Positions 34,321-45,180 of a stretch of 64,000 nt of DNA are shown piece after piece. The position numbers and the translations under genes are program-made. Below the pieces are notes generated by a model. It ran no database searches and was not told the DNA's origin. It worked only from the letters and a program-made list of their open reading frames with translations. Origin of the DNA: Amia ocellicauda (lineage: Eukaryota > Chordata > Actinopteri > Amiiformes > Amiidae); NCBI RefSeq assembly GCF_036373705.1, contig NC_089852.1:32997707-33061706 (forward strand), read 5' to 3'. Position 1 is the first letter of the stretch. The number at the start of each line of letters is the position of its first letter.

Positions 34321-34415
34321 AGGTGTCTTTTATACAGGTAACGAGCTGAGATTAGGAGCACTCGCTTTAAGAGAGTGCTCCTAATCTCAGCTCGTTACCT
34401 GTATAAAAGACACCT
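34321..34415. repeat. Perfect 43-bp-arm hairpin in the Tc1 leader
   Basis: Arms 34321-34363 and 34373-34415 are exact inverted copies around a 9-base loop (34364-34372, 'gctttaaga'). It lies between the transposase start and the inner edge of the terminal repeat. The family A fragment at 1-412 lacks it. Confidence 0.95.
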
Positions 34416-34667
34416 GGGAGCCAGAAATCTTGCTGATTGATAGGGGATCAAATACTTATTTCACTCATTAACATGCAAATCAATGTATAACTTTTTTGAA
34501 ATGTGTTTTTCTGTTTTTTTTGTTGTTATTCTGTCTCTCACTGTTAAAATACACCTACCATTAAAATTATAGACTGATCATTTCTTTGTCAGTGGGCAAA
34601 CGTACAAAATCAGCAGGGGATCAAATACTTTTTTCCCTCACTGTATCCAAAACACCAAAATCACTAT

Positions 34668-35249
34668 TGAAGACTCTGTATAGGAAAGTTGAAGAAAGTG
34701 TTTTGTGATAATTATATAATGTTTTATATTAATACTACCATTAAAGGTAGCTTGTATACAGACTGAGCAGATTAGCTTTAGCAGGCTAAGCAAAAGGTCA
34801 ACAAGGTTCATTTGTTAGAAACTCCTGTCAGTAATAAAAGATCACACAGTTCCGAAATAGCCTACAGCTGTTTGCTGAAAATTTGTTTGTGACTTAATCA
34901 TTTCTCCAGATAGGCAGGAATTGTTTCTGTTAATGAGCGATTGACACTAGGTAAGTGACGACCGTGGGATCGCATCTTCCTAGTGCACATCAAAGACAGA
35001 CATCTGCTTTTTGGATCCATCACCTCTCCACGGGAGGACAGATCGTAAACGGACCCGGAATTGTACCTTCTGATTGCATGAACGACCATAAGTTCACGTC
35101 ACTTTCCTATAAAGCTTCACTCATGTTTGTAAACATTAAGTTCTCACTGAAGGAAATTTCCTGACGTGGTGCTTCCGAGCTGGCTTGATTAAAGTTCTGT
35201 TTGCTTTATCTCGACGACTTCTCCACTTATATCCGAGACGGGTTCTACA
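34668..35249 (+). mobile_element. Solo LTR, family L, copy 2 (582 bp)
   Basis: Begins 'tgaagactctgtatagg' and ends 'gggttctaca' (TG...CA), flanked by the 5-bp duplication 'actat' at 34663-34667 and 35250-35254. Contains 'cctataaagcttcac' (TATA) near 35107 and 'gattaaagttctg' (poly(A)-like) near 35187. No internal retroelement sequence adjoins it, so it arose by LTR-LTR recombination. It lies 24 bases from the Tc1 end at 34643. Confidence 0.9.
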
Positions 35250-35254
35250 ACTAT

Positions 35255-35500
35255 TATGAAGATTGCTGTTACATGATTAAAACATTGTTAATGTAAAGAA
35301 ATTATACAATATTCATAGTAGTTATTTCCCTTGATTATTATATTTCAATGTTGTAACTTTTTTGCAGGTTTTTTAATCCTCAGGGTTGATATCAAGATGA
35401 TGGAAAAACGAAGAGTACATTTCTATCACTCTGAATTCATTTGAATTGAATTTTCTGACCTGAAAGACAACAGAATAGTGTAATGATGCTCTGCCCAAGG
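35255..35500. other. AT-rich spacer
   Basis: Nothing recognised. Its left edge continues the sequence interrupted by the solo LTR. Confidence 0.4.
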
Positions 35501-35794
35501 GGGAGGGGTTATTGTATAACAAAACCGTTGCAAGGGAGGAGGCAGCAAGCTGATAAGGGAGCCTGCCCCGAAGCGACCACTAGGGGGCCTCAGCAACACA
35601 ACTCCAGATAGGGGTCGCAGAGGCCCCTTGGAGCCAAATTGGGCTGTCCAGGAGCGAGGACCACAGTCACACTCTACCAGGGACTGTCTGCAACCAGCAT
35701 ATACAAAGCAGGACCACAGAGGTCAACTCTTATGCCCTCAGCTTACAATAGCAAGGCTGGCTGCTCTACTAGTGCGTCTAGGAGCGAGGCTGTA

Positions 35795-37015
35795 CACTCA
35801 CCTAAAGGATTATTAGGAACACCTGTTCAATTTCTCATTAATGCAGTTATCTAACCAACCAATCACATGGCAGTTGCTTCAATGCATTTAGGGGTGTGGT
35901 CCTGGCCAAGACAATCTCCTGAACTCCAAACTGAATGTCTGAATGGGAAAGAAAGGTGATTTAAGCAATTTTGAGCGTGGCATGGTTGTTGGTGCCAGAT
36001 GGGCTGGTCTGAGTATTTCACAATCTGCTCAGTTACTGGGATTTTCACGCACAACCATTTCTAGGGTTTACAAAGAATGGTGTGGAAAGGGAAAAACATC
36101 CAGTATGCGGCAGTCCTGTGGGCAAAAATGCCTTGTTGATGCTAGAGGTCAGAGGAGAATGGGCCGACTGATTCAAGCTGATAGAAGAGCAACTTTGACT
36201 GAAATAACCACTCGTTACAACCGAGGTATGCAGCAAAGCATTTGTGAAGCCACAACACGTACAACCTTGAGGCGGATGGGCTACAACAGCAGAAGACCCC
36301 ACCGGGTACCACTCATCTCCACTACAAATAGGAAAAAGAGGCTACAATTTGCACAAGCTCACCAAAATTGGACAGTTGAAGACTGGAAAAATGTTGCCTG
36401 GTCTGATGAGTCTCGATTTCTGTTGAGACATTCAGATGGTAGAGTCAGAATTTGGCGTAAACAGAATGAGAACATGGATCCATCATGCCTTGTTACCACT
36501 GTGCAGGCTGCTGGTGGTGGTGTAATGGTGTGGGGGATGTTTTCTTGGCACACTTTAGGCCCCTTAGTGCCAATTGGGCATCATTTAAATGCCACAGCCT
36601 ACCTGAGCATTGTTTCTGACCATGTCCATCCCTTTATGACCACCATGTACCCATCCTCTGATGGCTACTTCCAGCAGGATAATGCACCATGTCACAAAGG
36701 TCGAATCATTTCAAATTGGTTTCTTGAACATGACAATGAGTTCACTGTACTAAACTGGCCCCCACAGTCAGCAGATCTCAACCCAATAGAGCATCTTTGG
36801 GATGTGGTGGAACGGGAGCTTCGTGCCCTGGATGTGCATCCCACAAATCTCCATCAACTGCAAGATGCTATCCTATCAATATGGGCCAACATCTCTAAAG
36901 AATGCTTTCAGCACCTTGTTGAATCAATGCCACGTAGAATTAAGGCAGTTCTGAAGGCGAAAGGGGGTCAAACACAGTATTAGTATGGTGTTCCTAATAA
37001 TCCTTTAGGTGAGTG
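35795..37015 (+). mobile_element. DD36E Tc1/mariner (Incomer-type) element, copy 2, complete
   Basis: Terminal repeats 'cactcacctaaaggattatt' at 35795 and its mirror ending 37015, flanked by TA (35793-35794 and 37016-37017), 1,221 bp. It is inserted in the tail of the DIRS element and contains one intact transposase gene. Confidence 0.94.
35943..36983 (+). CDS. Tc1/mariner transposase, DD36E type, intact
   Basis: 346 aa, complete, ATG to TAG, catalysing cut-and-paste transposition at TA sites. The N-terminal half (1-120) holds the paired helix-turn-helix DNA-binding region (LSISQSAQLLGFSRTTISRV) and an RRMGRL linker. The catalytic triad is D155 (WSDESRF), D246 (FQQDNAPCH) and E283 (DLNPIEHLWD). 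Between D246 and E283 there are 36 residues, so this is DD36E rather than the DD34E of classical Tc1, matching the family called Incomer. No lesion is visible, and the terminal repeats are intact, so this copy could be functional. A near-identical but frameshifted copy lies at 23341-24374. Confidence 0.95.
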   Translation: MGKKGDLSNFERGMVVGARWAGLSISQSAQLLGFSRTTISRVYKEWCGKGKTSSMRQSCGQKCLVDARGQRRMGRLIQADRRATLTEITTRYNRGMQQSICEATTRTTLRRMGYNSRRPHRVPLISTTNRKKRLQFAQAHQNWTVEDWKNVAWSDESRFLLRHSDGRVRIWRKQNENMDPSCLVTTVQAAGGGVMVWGMFSWHTLGPLVPIGHHLNATAYLSIVSDHVHPFMTTMYPSSDGYFQQDNAPCHKGRIISNWFLEHDNEFTVLNWPPQSADLNPIEHLWDVVERELRALDVHPTNLHQLQDAILSIWANISKECFQHLVESMPRRIKAVLKAKGGQTQY

Positions 37016-37275
37016 TATAGCAGGGTACAGGCTAGATGCATGCACCACTGCAACACAATGCATAATGAATTAACTATATAGGTAACCTGGAGGTCACATG
37101 ACAGACCCTGGGAATACATCGACAGGGCTGTCAAAAAGTCCAGGAGCAACTCGCGTGGGTGCTCAACTGGAAGACATAGTCCAGTGGAAGGGAAGACACG
37201 GTTCAAATAACTCCATCAGGATGCACTTAACAGGGGCAGACTGGGAGAGGAAAGGCAGGAACCAGAGCTCATAGG

Positions 37276-38150
37276 CTACTGGGGCTCAACTGCAGCCAAC
37301 ACCGGGTTCCCAATGGAAGGGACTGATCCCATCACGTCTAACCTGTAGAACCGGGCAAATGTAAGCGGCGAGGCAGAAGCTGCAACAACACAAATGTCTG
37401 CCAAGGGGGCACCTTGAAAAAGGGCCCACGATGTGGCAACACCCCGAATCGAGTGGGCCACCACGTGTCCAGGCATCGGGGTCACAGTGGACTCGTAGGC
37501 CATGGTAATAGTGTCCACAATCCAAAGCGAGAGGTGTTGCTTTGAAAGTGCCTGGCCCTGTGTCCATGCTCCATAGAACACAGACATGAATGTCCTTAGT
37601 GCTTTCCAAATAGCACCTGAGGGCCCGCACAGGGCAGAGCAGATGAAGCCGACTCTCTTGCTCTGAAGCGAAGGGAGAAGGATGAAAAGCCATCAACTCA
37701 GTAGAACTGTTGACATGGAATGGAGACAGCACTTTCGGGAGGAATACAGGGTTAGGCTGTAGCATGACCCTGGAGCCATCTCCCGCAAAACGGACACACG
37801 ATAGGTATACGGACAGGCCATGTAACTCGCTCACGCATTTTGCAGAGGTGATTGCCAGCAACAATGCAGTCTTAAGTGACACCAGCTTCAGCTCAGCTGA
37901 GTTTAGTGGTTCAAATGGGGCTTGGGAAAGTGTGTCCAGCACTACATCAAGGCGCCATGCAAGCAGTGAAGGGGTGCGAGGAGGCTGCAGTCATAGAGCT
38001 CCCTTCACAAACTGCACAGCCAAGAAATGAGACCCAGGGGGCTCACCATCAATCCGGACATGACATGCGGAGATAGCCACCAGATACACTTTGAGCATGG
38101 ACGGGGACATGCCCAGGTCCAACAGTTCCTTTTGAAATTGTAATATGACC
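37276..38150 (-). pseudogene. DIRS tyrosine recombinase, broken
   Basis: The minus strand has ILQFQKELLDLGMSPSMLKV at the N-terminus, an in-frame TGA near 38005, then LDTLSQAPFEPLNSAELKLV and SLKTALLLAITSAKCVSELH. After a frame change near 37590 comes the catalytic C-terminus: AHSIRGVATSWALF (the H-x-x-R box) and FARFYRLDV (the nucleophilic Tyr). Such recombinases integrate the circular cDNA of DIRS elements. Two or more lesions make it non-functional. Confidence 0.85.
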
Positions 38151-38399
38151 GCAATGGGGTAATTAATTGGGACTTGAACGCCATCTTGCCACCAAGTGCT
38201 TAACGTCCGACAGCGTTAGGAATACTGTGACCCCATAGAGGGAACTCTATGAACCGAATGAATAGTGGCTACTACCAAGTCTGACAGAACCCAGGCAATC
38301 AATCGCTCCTGCTCAGGGGCCAGGCCCAGAGCTGGAGGAGGCCCAGATTGGGGTGCCAAAGCATTCCTTGGACCTTAGACAACAAGTCTAAGTGATGTT

Positions 38400-39593
38400 T
38401 GTAACGAAAAAGTCTTAACTGCCCCATTTATTTATTTATCTGGGGTGCCTGGTATATTCTAATATACCATGGGAGAATTAATCTTTGCGTTTCCTTCCCA
38501 ACTCATCACAAGGACATGGGAGTGAGGCTTACCAACTCCAGGGAGGTGCTACGGCAATCAAGAGGTGTTCCTCTCCAAGAAAGACAAACAAACAGATTCC
38601 ATAAATAGAAATGGTGTGTATTAGGGATCGAACCAGAGCAGCTAAGTATAATTTATAAGCAAAATAAGCAATAAACAAAACAGACAAGTAACATTCTTTT
38701 AAACAGATTATACAAATTGTATATATTCCTAGTCCTGTATAGATTTTTAGAAGATTTTTTAATAGCCAATTATGTATTTAAGTGTTCACCCATTAAGAAA
38801 GAGCCATACAGATGTGTATAACTGGCAAATATCAGATACCAGACCAACAGGGTATTCACTATCAAACATCACTACAAACCTGGAAAAAGCAAACCTTCAT
38901 AATTACACTATCTAGAAATAACAACAAATGCGAGTCTTGCACATAACACATAACTAAATAAAACACAAAAACAAACAATAAATACCACAAAGAAACAAAC
39001 CACACGAGAAGAAGTTCACACTCTGTATACCATAACTATGACTCACATAACATATGAACATCGCAATAACACGCCACTGCAAACCGGACTCCCATTCCCC
39101 ACAGTACATGATCACAGAGTTAAATCATTGTTCAGTAACGACTCCCCAGGACAGTCCTCCCTTCCACATTCCTTTGTTGTCTTCTTTACAAATGGTATAG
39201 TTCAGGGCATCAGTTTAGTCAGTCCGAGCACCGGAAAATGGAAAAGCACTCTGTACAATATCTGTACAACATCTCTGACATCTCCACAAGCTTGCAGTCA
39301 TCTTTTCGGTTGGCCGGGTCGCTTGTTGACAGCTCGATAAGTCCAGCGTGGGTCCTTAATCGCTATGTAACTCAGTTTATGTGTGGTTATTAGAGAATAA
39401 ATCCATAATTTACCTAACTACTAAAATAACAGAACTATGAAAACAAAAAAACAACCATGGCTTGGGCTAAAAAGACCTGCCCCACCTGGAACACCCTTAC
39501 TACAGAATGAAAAGAAGCCTTTCCTTCCACAATCCTACTTCCTCTTTTAAGCTCCTGTCTTAAAGGGCCAGTCAGTTGGTGCAGAACGTCACA
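38400..39593 (-). mobile_element. Probable solo LTR inserted in DIRS between RNase H and recombinase
   Basis: Non-DIRS sequence bounded by 'tgtaacgaaaaagtc' (38400) and 'gcagaacgtcaca' (39593), that is, TG...CA ends. DIRS RNase H stops just to the right and DIRS-like recombinase sequence resumes to the left. The sequence is AT-rich without coding. I find no target duplication and part of the DIRS is missing, so the identity is tentative. Confidence 0.4.
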
Positions 39594-39599
39594 GTAGAG

Positions 39600-39911
39600 T
39601 CTGTGTGACCAGAGACCTCATTGACTGTTGATATAGGCAACCACCACCGTGTTGTCCGTCCGAACCAGCACATGTCTGTCCCATAGGACTGGCAGGAAAT
39701 GAAACAGTCCAAGGAGTACTGCTTGTAACTCCAGGATGTTAATATGGAGGGCCCGTGTGGGCTCCGTCCACCTGCCTCGGACTCCACGTCTGTCACAGAC
39801 TGCTCTCCAACCTTGCTTGGAGGCATCTGTCATCATGACCGCTCGGTGGTAGACTGGCCCCAGGGGCACACAGAGCGTCAAATTGTGAGGGCACCGCCGC
39901 CAACGAAGCAC
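39600..39911 (-). pseudogene. DIRS RNase H domain remnant
   Basis: Minus-strand motifs MMTDASKQGWRAVCDRRGV, LHINILELQAVLLGLFHFLP and VLVRTDNTVVVAYIN are the conserved DIRS RNase H core, including catalytic Asp and Glu positions. The frame ends at a TGA after AYINSQ where the intact family continues. Confidence 0.85.
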
Positions 39912-39945
39912 CTCCCAGCATGCTGGAGTGACTGACTCGGCGTGC

Positions 39946-40730
39946 TCAATCGTGATGAGGGTGCGTTTTGAGAGACCTGAACCACCACTGCCTCAATTGG
40001 AGGAGGCAGAGGGGGAGGGTCTGTGATGCAGCCGCTAGGAGGCCCAGCAGCCCTTGGCAAAGGGACACCTTTACACAAGCTCTCAGTCGGAAGAGGGAGA
40101 GACACGTGTGTATGGAGGAAACTCTCTCTGGCCCCAGTGTGGCAAGCATGGCAATGTGATCGAGGAACTTTGCTTGCTGAGTTGGTGTCAGACGGCTCTT
40201 CTCTCGATTGACCTGGAGGCCTAATTCGGAGAGACGGCCTAAAATCAGCTTCATGTGGCTCTGAACCTGCTCCCTCGAGTGAGAACATACCAGCCAGTCG
40301 TCTAGATAATTGAGGATGCGCACCCCCTGGCAATGCAAGGGGGCTAGCGACAGGCCGAAGGGGAGAACAGCAAACTCGAACGCTCGGCACTCAAAGGCGA
40401 AGTGGAGAAACTTCCTGTGCGCCTGTGCAATGGGGATGTGAAAGTAAGCATCTTTCAGATCCATCGTGGTGAACCAGTCGCTGGGCTTGTTGGCCTGGGA
40501 CATGGCGCACAGGTTGAGCATCTTGAAGTGCTACACCTTGAGGTGGCGGTTCAGGCACCTCAGATCCAAGATGGGGCGTAAACCGCCATCTTTCTTGGGC
40601 ACGAGGAAGTATGGGGAATAGAATCCCTCGTGCTGCCATGGTGGGGGCACTTCACAGATTGCTCGCTTCTCCAGGAGAGCAGCAATTTCGACGCAAAGCA
40701 CCGCACACTGCAATACTCGCATCCACAGCA
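39946..40730 (-). pseudogene. DIRS reverse transcriptase remnant
   Basis: Frames in the minus strand give YFLVPKKDGGLRPILDLR (a fingers motif), WFTTMDLKDAYFHIPIAQ with the first catalytic Asp, FAVLPFGLSLAP and RILNYLDDWLV with the catalytic DD box. About 20 residues normally between LAP and RILNYLDD are missing, and a frame change lies near 40530. Non-functional. Confidence 0.85.
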
Positions 40731-40859
40731 CACCTCAGAAAGGGGGTGGACGTGTTTGAAACTGTAGGTAGTAGTGAACAGATGGGCCAGAGACTGCTGG
40801 AATGCCTCAGGTACGGGGCTCTGGTGGTGGATGTGGGGTTGGGCCAGGCCTCCTCCTAC

Positions 40860-41396
40860 CACGAGCTGCCGTGGGCTGCCGGGGGCCTGGGTGAGGCTGG
40901 GGGGGGCACCTGCCTGCCAGTGAGACGCTGGCGGAGATCAGCAGGTGGCCGGGGCTGTGGCCTGGGCTGCGGCCTGGGAGTCTTGATCGGGGGGCCTCCC
41001 CTTTGGCGAGCTGCCGCAGGCTGCCTGCGCTGCTGGCCCTGAGATGTAACAGGGTAAAACTGGGCCAGCTGCAGGGACTGCTCCCTCTCCTGGAGGGTGC
41101 ATGTTAGCATCTCCTCCACAGAGGGGCAGAAGGTGAAGCCCAGTGACATAGGGTCGTCCATGAGGAAGGACCTGTCCGGCTCAGGAATTTGTTGTGCCTG
41201 GGACAGCCAGAGCTGGTGGCGCACCACCACAATGGCTGCCAGGGATCGCCCAGTCGCCCTTGCCCCATGATGCATCATCGTCACCAGCTGGCCTGCCACC
41301 GCTGCTGTCTCCAAGATAGGGGCGGGGTTGGTGAAGCACCATCATGCTCCGGGGGCTCTGCCAGCTGGGCCAAATACAGGGCCAGCAGGCTCTCAT
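40860..41396 (-). pseudogene. DIRS gag, C-terminal part
   Basis: Minus-strand reading resumes to the left of the inserted element (41397-42988) with YESLLALYLAQLAEPP. After a frame change it continues with LWLSQAQQIPEPDRSFLMD, FCPSVEEMLTCTLQEREQSL and a proline/arginine/glutamine-rich tail. It is the continuation of the gag piece at 42989-43730. Confidence 0.75.
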
Positions 41397-42214
41397 AGCG
41401 CTTTTCCACCGACAAGGAGCTGGTGCTGGAGCCGGAGCTGCTGCTCAGCCTGGGATCCAGCTGATCTTTTTGTGAACCAGCCCACTTTTCCACCGGTTTT
41501 GGAACCGAACGCTGACGTCACTGGATGTGGGCATTCCCAAGCACGGAGTAGAAGAGAAACACACAGCAGTAATACTCAGCACCGAGGTGACTGCGTCTTT
41601 AAACCCTATTTAACATCACAATCAACTCATTCTGCATCTACACACAGCACAGATACATTGTAAAAAACAAAACAAAAAACGCGAGATCACACATGTAGCA
41701 GAAACTAAAATACAACTATACGAATATGCTAAGATAACTCAGCCTTTTATTTGTATTGATTTTTATTGATGCATTAAGGGATTTACACCGATTCGCTATT
41801 TCAGACACTTTTACTGTATTGAATAAAATACAAGTTAGAGTTAACATGCATTTGTCACAGTTCATATGAATATACTTTGTTTGAGTGGATACATTTTCAT
41901 TCATTTTGTGGCGTATTTTTACTTTTATTCTTATTTAAAAAACAATCACTATAGGCTAGCCTATTGATTATGGATGCGGCTGTTTTGGGGGTATTTGCAG
42001 CGCAGTCGTGGGCAGATCAATAAACTGTTGGACGATCTCAGGTAATGTTAATGGTTTGATGGGAAATTGTGCTTATTGATGAAGTCTGTGATTATGGTCC
42101 CAAATCACTGTTACATTGTCCCTGTTGCCAGACACGCAGCAATGCGCTTATGTTTTGAAAGTCGCCCTGGATAAGAGCGTCTGGTAACAGATACACAATA
42201 ATAACAATAATAAC

Positions 42215-42268
<54 letters not shown>

Positions 42269-42988
42269 CCATTGTCAGCACTGCTGGCATGTGAGCACAA
42301 AGTGCATGACTGTAACAGATCTTACTGTGTATTTGATCTTCTCTTACTGTACAATATGTATGGTTTGTGTAATTCGCCCTGTACTAAGAAAATGAATTTA
42401 TTCATAAATTACAAATCATGCACAAACCAACCCGGGACATGTGACTCGTAGGGGCGCTGGATTTAGCTTGACACTGGACCAGTTAATGACCAGTTAATTA
42501 AAACAACATTTCTGTCCAATCTATATTGTCGCATTTACTCTCATCATCATAATATCGCTGTAACACGTCTTTCTTTTCACGGAAGCTGCGCTCAGTCGTC
42601 TCTCATTGCTGCCATTTGCCAACAACTAACTAGTTATTGACCTGGTGAGCCCATATTGTTACTGTAGTGTCTCTTTGACAGACTACTGTTCGCTGCTGAT
42701 TTCGCTCATTTTTAATCAAAACTCTCCTCACTGCTCACGTCTCTGCTGGCATTTTAAACATGGCGTCTGCACTGCGGCAAATAACTTTTTGTGGAGATGA
42801 CTTTACTCTGCCCCCCAGCTCCTGACGTCACTGTTCCTTAGGTTCCAAACTAGCAAGTTTTTGGTGCCAGAAAAAGTGGCTCCGTGCCAGCACCGAGCCA
42901 GTTCTTTTGCGGTGGAAATGCAAAAAATGGTTCCAAATTAGGCACCGGCTCCGAACTAGCACCGGCTCCTTGTCGGTGGAAAAGCGCT
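41397..42988. mobile_element. 1.6-kb non-autonomous DNA transposon splitting DIRS gag
   Basis: Terminal inverted repeats start 'agcgcttttccaccgacaag' at 41397 and mirror it to 42988; about 31 bp match with one difference. DIRS gag lies on both sides, so this is an insertion. No transposase is seen. The interior holds an LINE2-like tail 'gtcgccctggataagagcgt' (42162) followed by AAT repeats (42203-42268), itself a nested insertion. The outermost AGCGCT is palindromic, which hides the exact target duplication; the superfamily is undetermined. Confidence 0.75.
42203..42268. repeat. (AAT)n microsatellite on a LINE2-type tail
   Basis: It follows 'aaagtcgccctggataagag' at 42160, the conserved 3' end of fish L2-type LINEs, and is therefore the simple-repeat tail of a short retrotransposed fragment. 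Confidence 0.75.
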
Positions 42989-43730
42989 ATCAGTGTTTCT
43001 GAGGTGGGCCACTTGGACTCCAGCCTCATATGCCCTTAGGAGTAGCGTCACACGACACTGCCTATTGGGGCAGGCCAGATGATGTGGCTCCGCGGACAGC
43101 GGAGGTAGGGAGACCAGTGCGACTATGGTGTAGTTTACCTGGGGGAAACTCACCAAGCCTGCTTCCGCCACATCCTGGGTCCTGACATAAGTCTCCCCTC
43201 TCCTAGCTAGAGCGGGGGCTGTTTCCGTATGGTCCCAGGTGGCCCTCAGTTCGTCGAGGAGGTCAGGAAACAGTGGGAGGACCCATGTGGGCTGCTGTGA
43301 ATGCTGACCTCTCTCGAACCTGGAGCACGGCAGGGCAGGGTCAGAGGGCCAGGGGAGCTGGAGACACTCCATGGCCCCCTGAATCACTGCCCAGAACCCC
43401 TGGTCCTGTCCCACAGGAGCAGGTGGGATGTTCTTGCTGATCGGAGGAGGAGGGGTGGATGAGACCAGCTCCTCCTCAAGCTCTGAGTCCTCCTTCCAGG
43501 TGGCCTGTCTACTGCTCTCCTCCGAAGATGGAGCAGATAGACTCCTCTTAGATACCAGCGGCGCGGTGTAAGCTGGTGGTGGAGCGTCATGGTGTGGGGG
43601 GGGCACCTGTTGCTCTGCCTGCGCTGCCAGGAGACCACAGATCTGGTCCATCCTGCTGTTTAAAGCATGGATGGCCTCATCGCGCTCCCTGTCTGTGGAG
43701 CCTGACCTCCGTTGCCGACGGCCAACGGGG
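42989..43730 (-). pseudogene. DIRS gag, N-terminal part
   Basis: A long minus-strand frame (to 43651 and in frame further upstream) contains MDQICGLLAAQAEQQVPPPH, an acidic stretch, HSQQPTWVLPLFPDLLDEL, and LACPNRQCRVTLLLRAYEAG, a typical DIRS gag block. It is cut at 42988 by the inserted DNA transposon and continues at 41396. Confidence 0.75.
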
Positions 43731-43774
43731 AGGAGGCAAGTGACGACTCAGAAGAGGGGGAGGGAGCCCGTGAG

Positions 43775-44490
43775 CTGCTGTGGCTGTCCCAGGCACAACA
43801 GGTTCCTGAGGTGGACAGGTCCCGCCTCATGGACGCCCCATCTCACCAGACTTCACCTTTGGCCCCTCTGTGGAGGAGATGTTAACAAGCACCCTCCAGG
43901 AGAGGGAGCAGTCCCTGCAGCAGGCCCGGGTTTACCCCGTTGCACCTGAGACCCAGCAGCGCAGGCAGCCTGCGGCAGCTCGTCAACGGGGAGGTCCCCC
44001 AATCGTGCCTCCCATGCCACAGCCCCGCCCTCCTGCCAATCTCTGGCAGGCAGGCGCCCCCCTAGGCTCACCGCCCAGGCCCCCAGCAGCCCACGGCAGC
44101 TCATGGTAGGAGGAGGCCTGGCCTGACCCCACCTCCCCCACCAACCGAGCCCCATCCCTGAGGCATTCCAGCAGCCTCTGGCCCCCAGGAACTCTCCAGC
44201 AGCCTCTACCCCCCAGCAACACTCAAATTGGCAACACTGCACCCAAGACTCTTAGGTGCTCCAAATTATATCAGTTGGCTACTCCCTACATTTTCAAACA
44301 CGTGCACCCCCCTTCCGAGGCTTGGTATGGATACGAGTGGGTACGTGTGAGATGCAAGCGCGGGAGGCACGGTGGTCTCCAGCACTTCAACCCTGGAGGA
44401 GGAGACGGAGTGGCTCGGGGAGAGGCTGAGATCCAGCGCTCCCGAGACCCCCCTGTCACTTGCATGAATAGTGGAACTGCATTCGCCTAT
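43775..44490 (+). mobile_element. Inverted second fragment of DIRS gag/RT leader
   Basis: Plus-strand sequence 'ctgctgtggctgtcccaggc' onward encodes LWLSQAQQVPEVDRSRLMDA and VEEMLTSTLQEREQSLQQA, the same gag region found on the minus strand at about 41220-40860. Similarity continues past PPAAHGSSW into the leader towards the RT. It lies head-to-head with the main DIRS copy, so this is an inverted duplication or a second, oppositely oriented insertion. Frames are broken. Confidence 0.7.
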
Positions 44491-45141
44491 AAAACATAAA
44501 TCGAATACATAACTTACCTGTATGCATGTGTTGTAAAGAATGCTAATATGAAATATGAAACATACGGTTGGCTAACCATTAGTCATTGTACAACCTGTCA
44601 ATTGAATGGCGAATATAAGCTAACCTCTATCGGGTGTAAATCTAGCTCTGATACTAGCCAGTGCCTCCCCAGCCATTGACCTCACCTACAACATTTCATC
44701 ACCGGGTACATTTAACCCTTTGAGCAGTATGTTTTAAAATGCTCTGCCGTGACTCAGGGAGTGACTGATGTTTGCTTAAAATGTGATTCCTGCAGCTTAC
44801 AAGTATCTCTGTTCATCCCAGAAGGAAATGGGGAAAATAGATGTATATAACATTAAATGTCTGAATCAACATCGTATATTCAATAATATAATATTGAACA
44901 CTGGGGTAAAATAAATGTTTATTACAGTTAAATAACTATTATTTACATGTCTAACCATCACCAGTTTATTTAGTGTTTCACCAACGAAGACAAGAAAGTT
45001 TGAGAGTGAGAATAAGTTTGCTTTTAATTATATAAATATTTAAATTATAGCACTGGAAACACTTGTTGTTTTTCGTTCCAATAAAGCACTTCAAAGTTTC
45101 AATGTGTGTATCCTAGAGAGAGACAGAGAGAGAGAGAGAGA

Positions 45142-45180
<39 letters not shown>

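Larger units (their letters stand above)
33051..34643 (-). mobile_element. Tc1-like transposon (family A), near-complete copy
   Basis: Both ends are present: 'cagtgagggaaaaaagtatt' at 33051 and its mirror ending at 34643, with TA at 33049-33050 and 34644-34645. Terminal repeats are about 200 bp and contain the internal phrase 'ataagtatttgac/tccc' near each inner edge. Length 1,593 bp. The transposase lies on the minus strand, and a large hairpin sits just upstream of its start. Confidence 0.92.
35501..43730 (-). mobile_element. Degenerate DIRS-type (tyrosine recombinase) retrotransposon
   Basis: Read on the minus strand the order is gag (43730-40860), reverse transcriptase (about 40730-39946), RNase H (39911-39600), tyrosine recombinase (about 38150-37276) and a 3' non-coding tail towards 35501. 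This is the DIRS arrangement. It is interrupted by a DNA transposon in gag (41397-42988), a probable LTR-type insertion between RNase H and recombinase (38400-39593) and an Incomer element in the tail (35795-37015). All coding parts have frameshifts or stops. Outer limits are approximate because I could not locate the DIRS terminal repeats. Confidence 0.8.

Noticed and set aside
34321-34415. Hairpin as a transcription terminator or CRISPR-like repeat
   Set aside because: It lies within a Tc1 transposon leader in a vertebrate genome; there is no spacer array and no T-tract.
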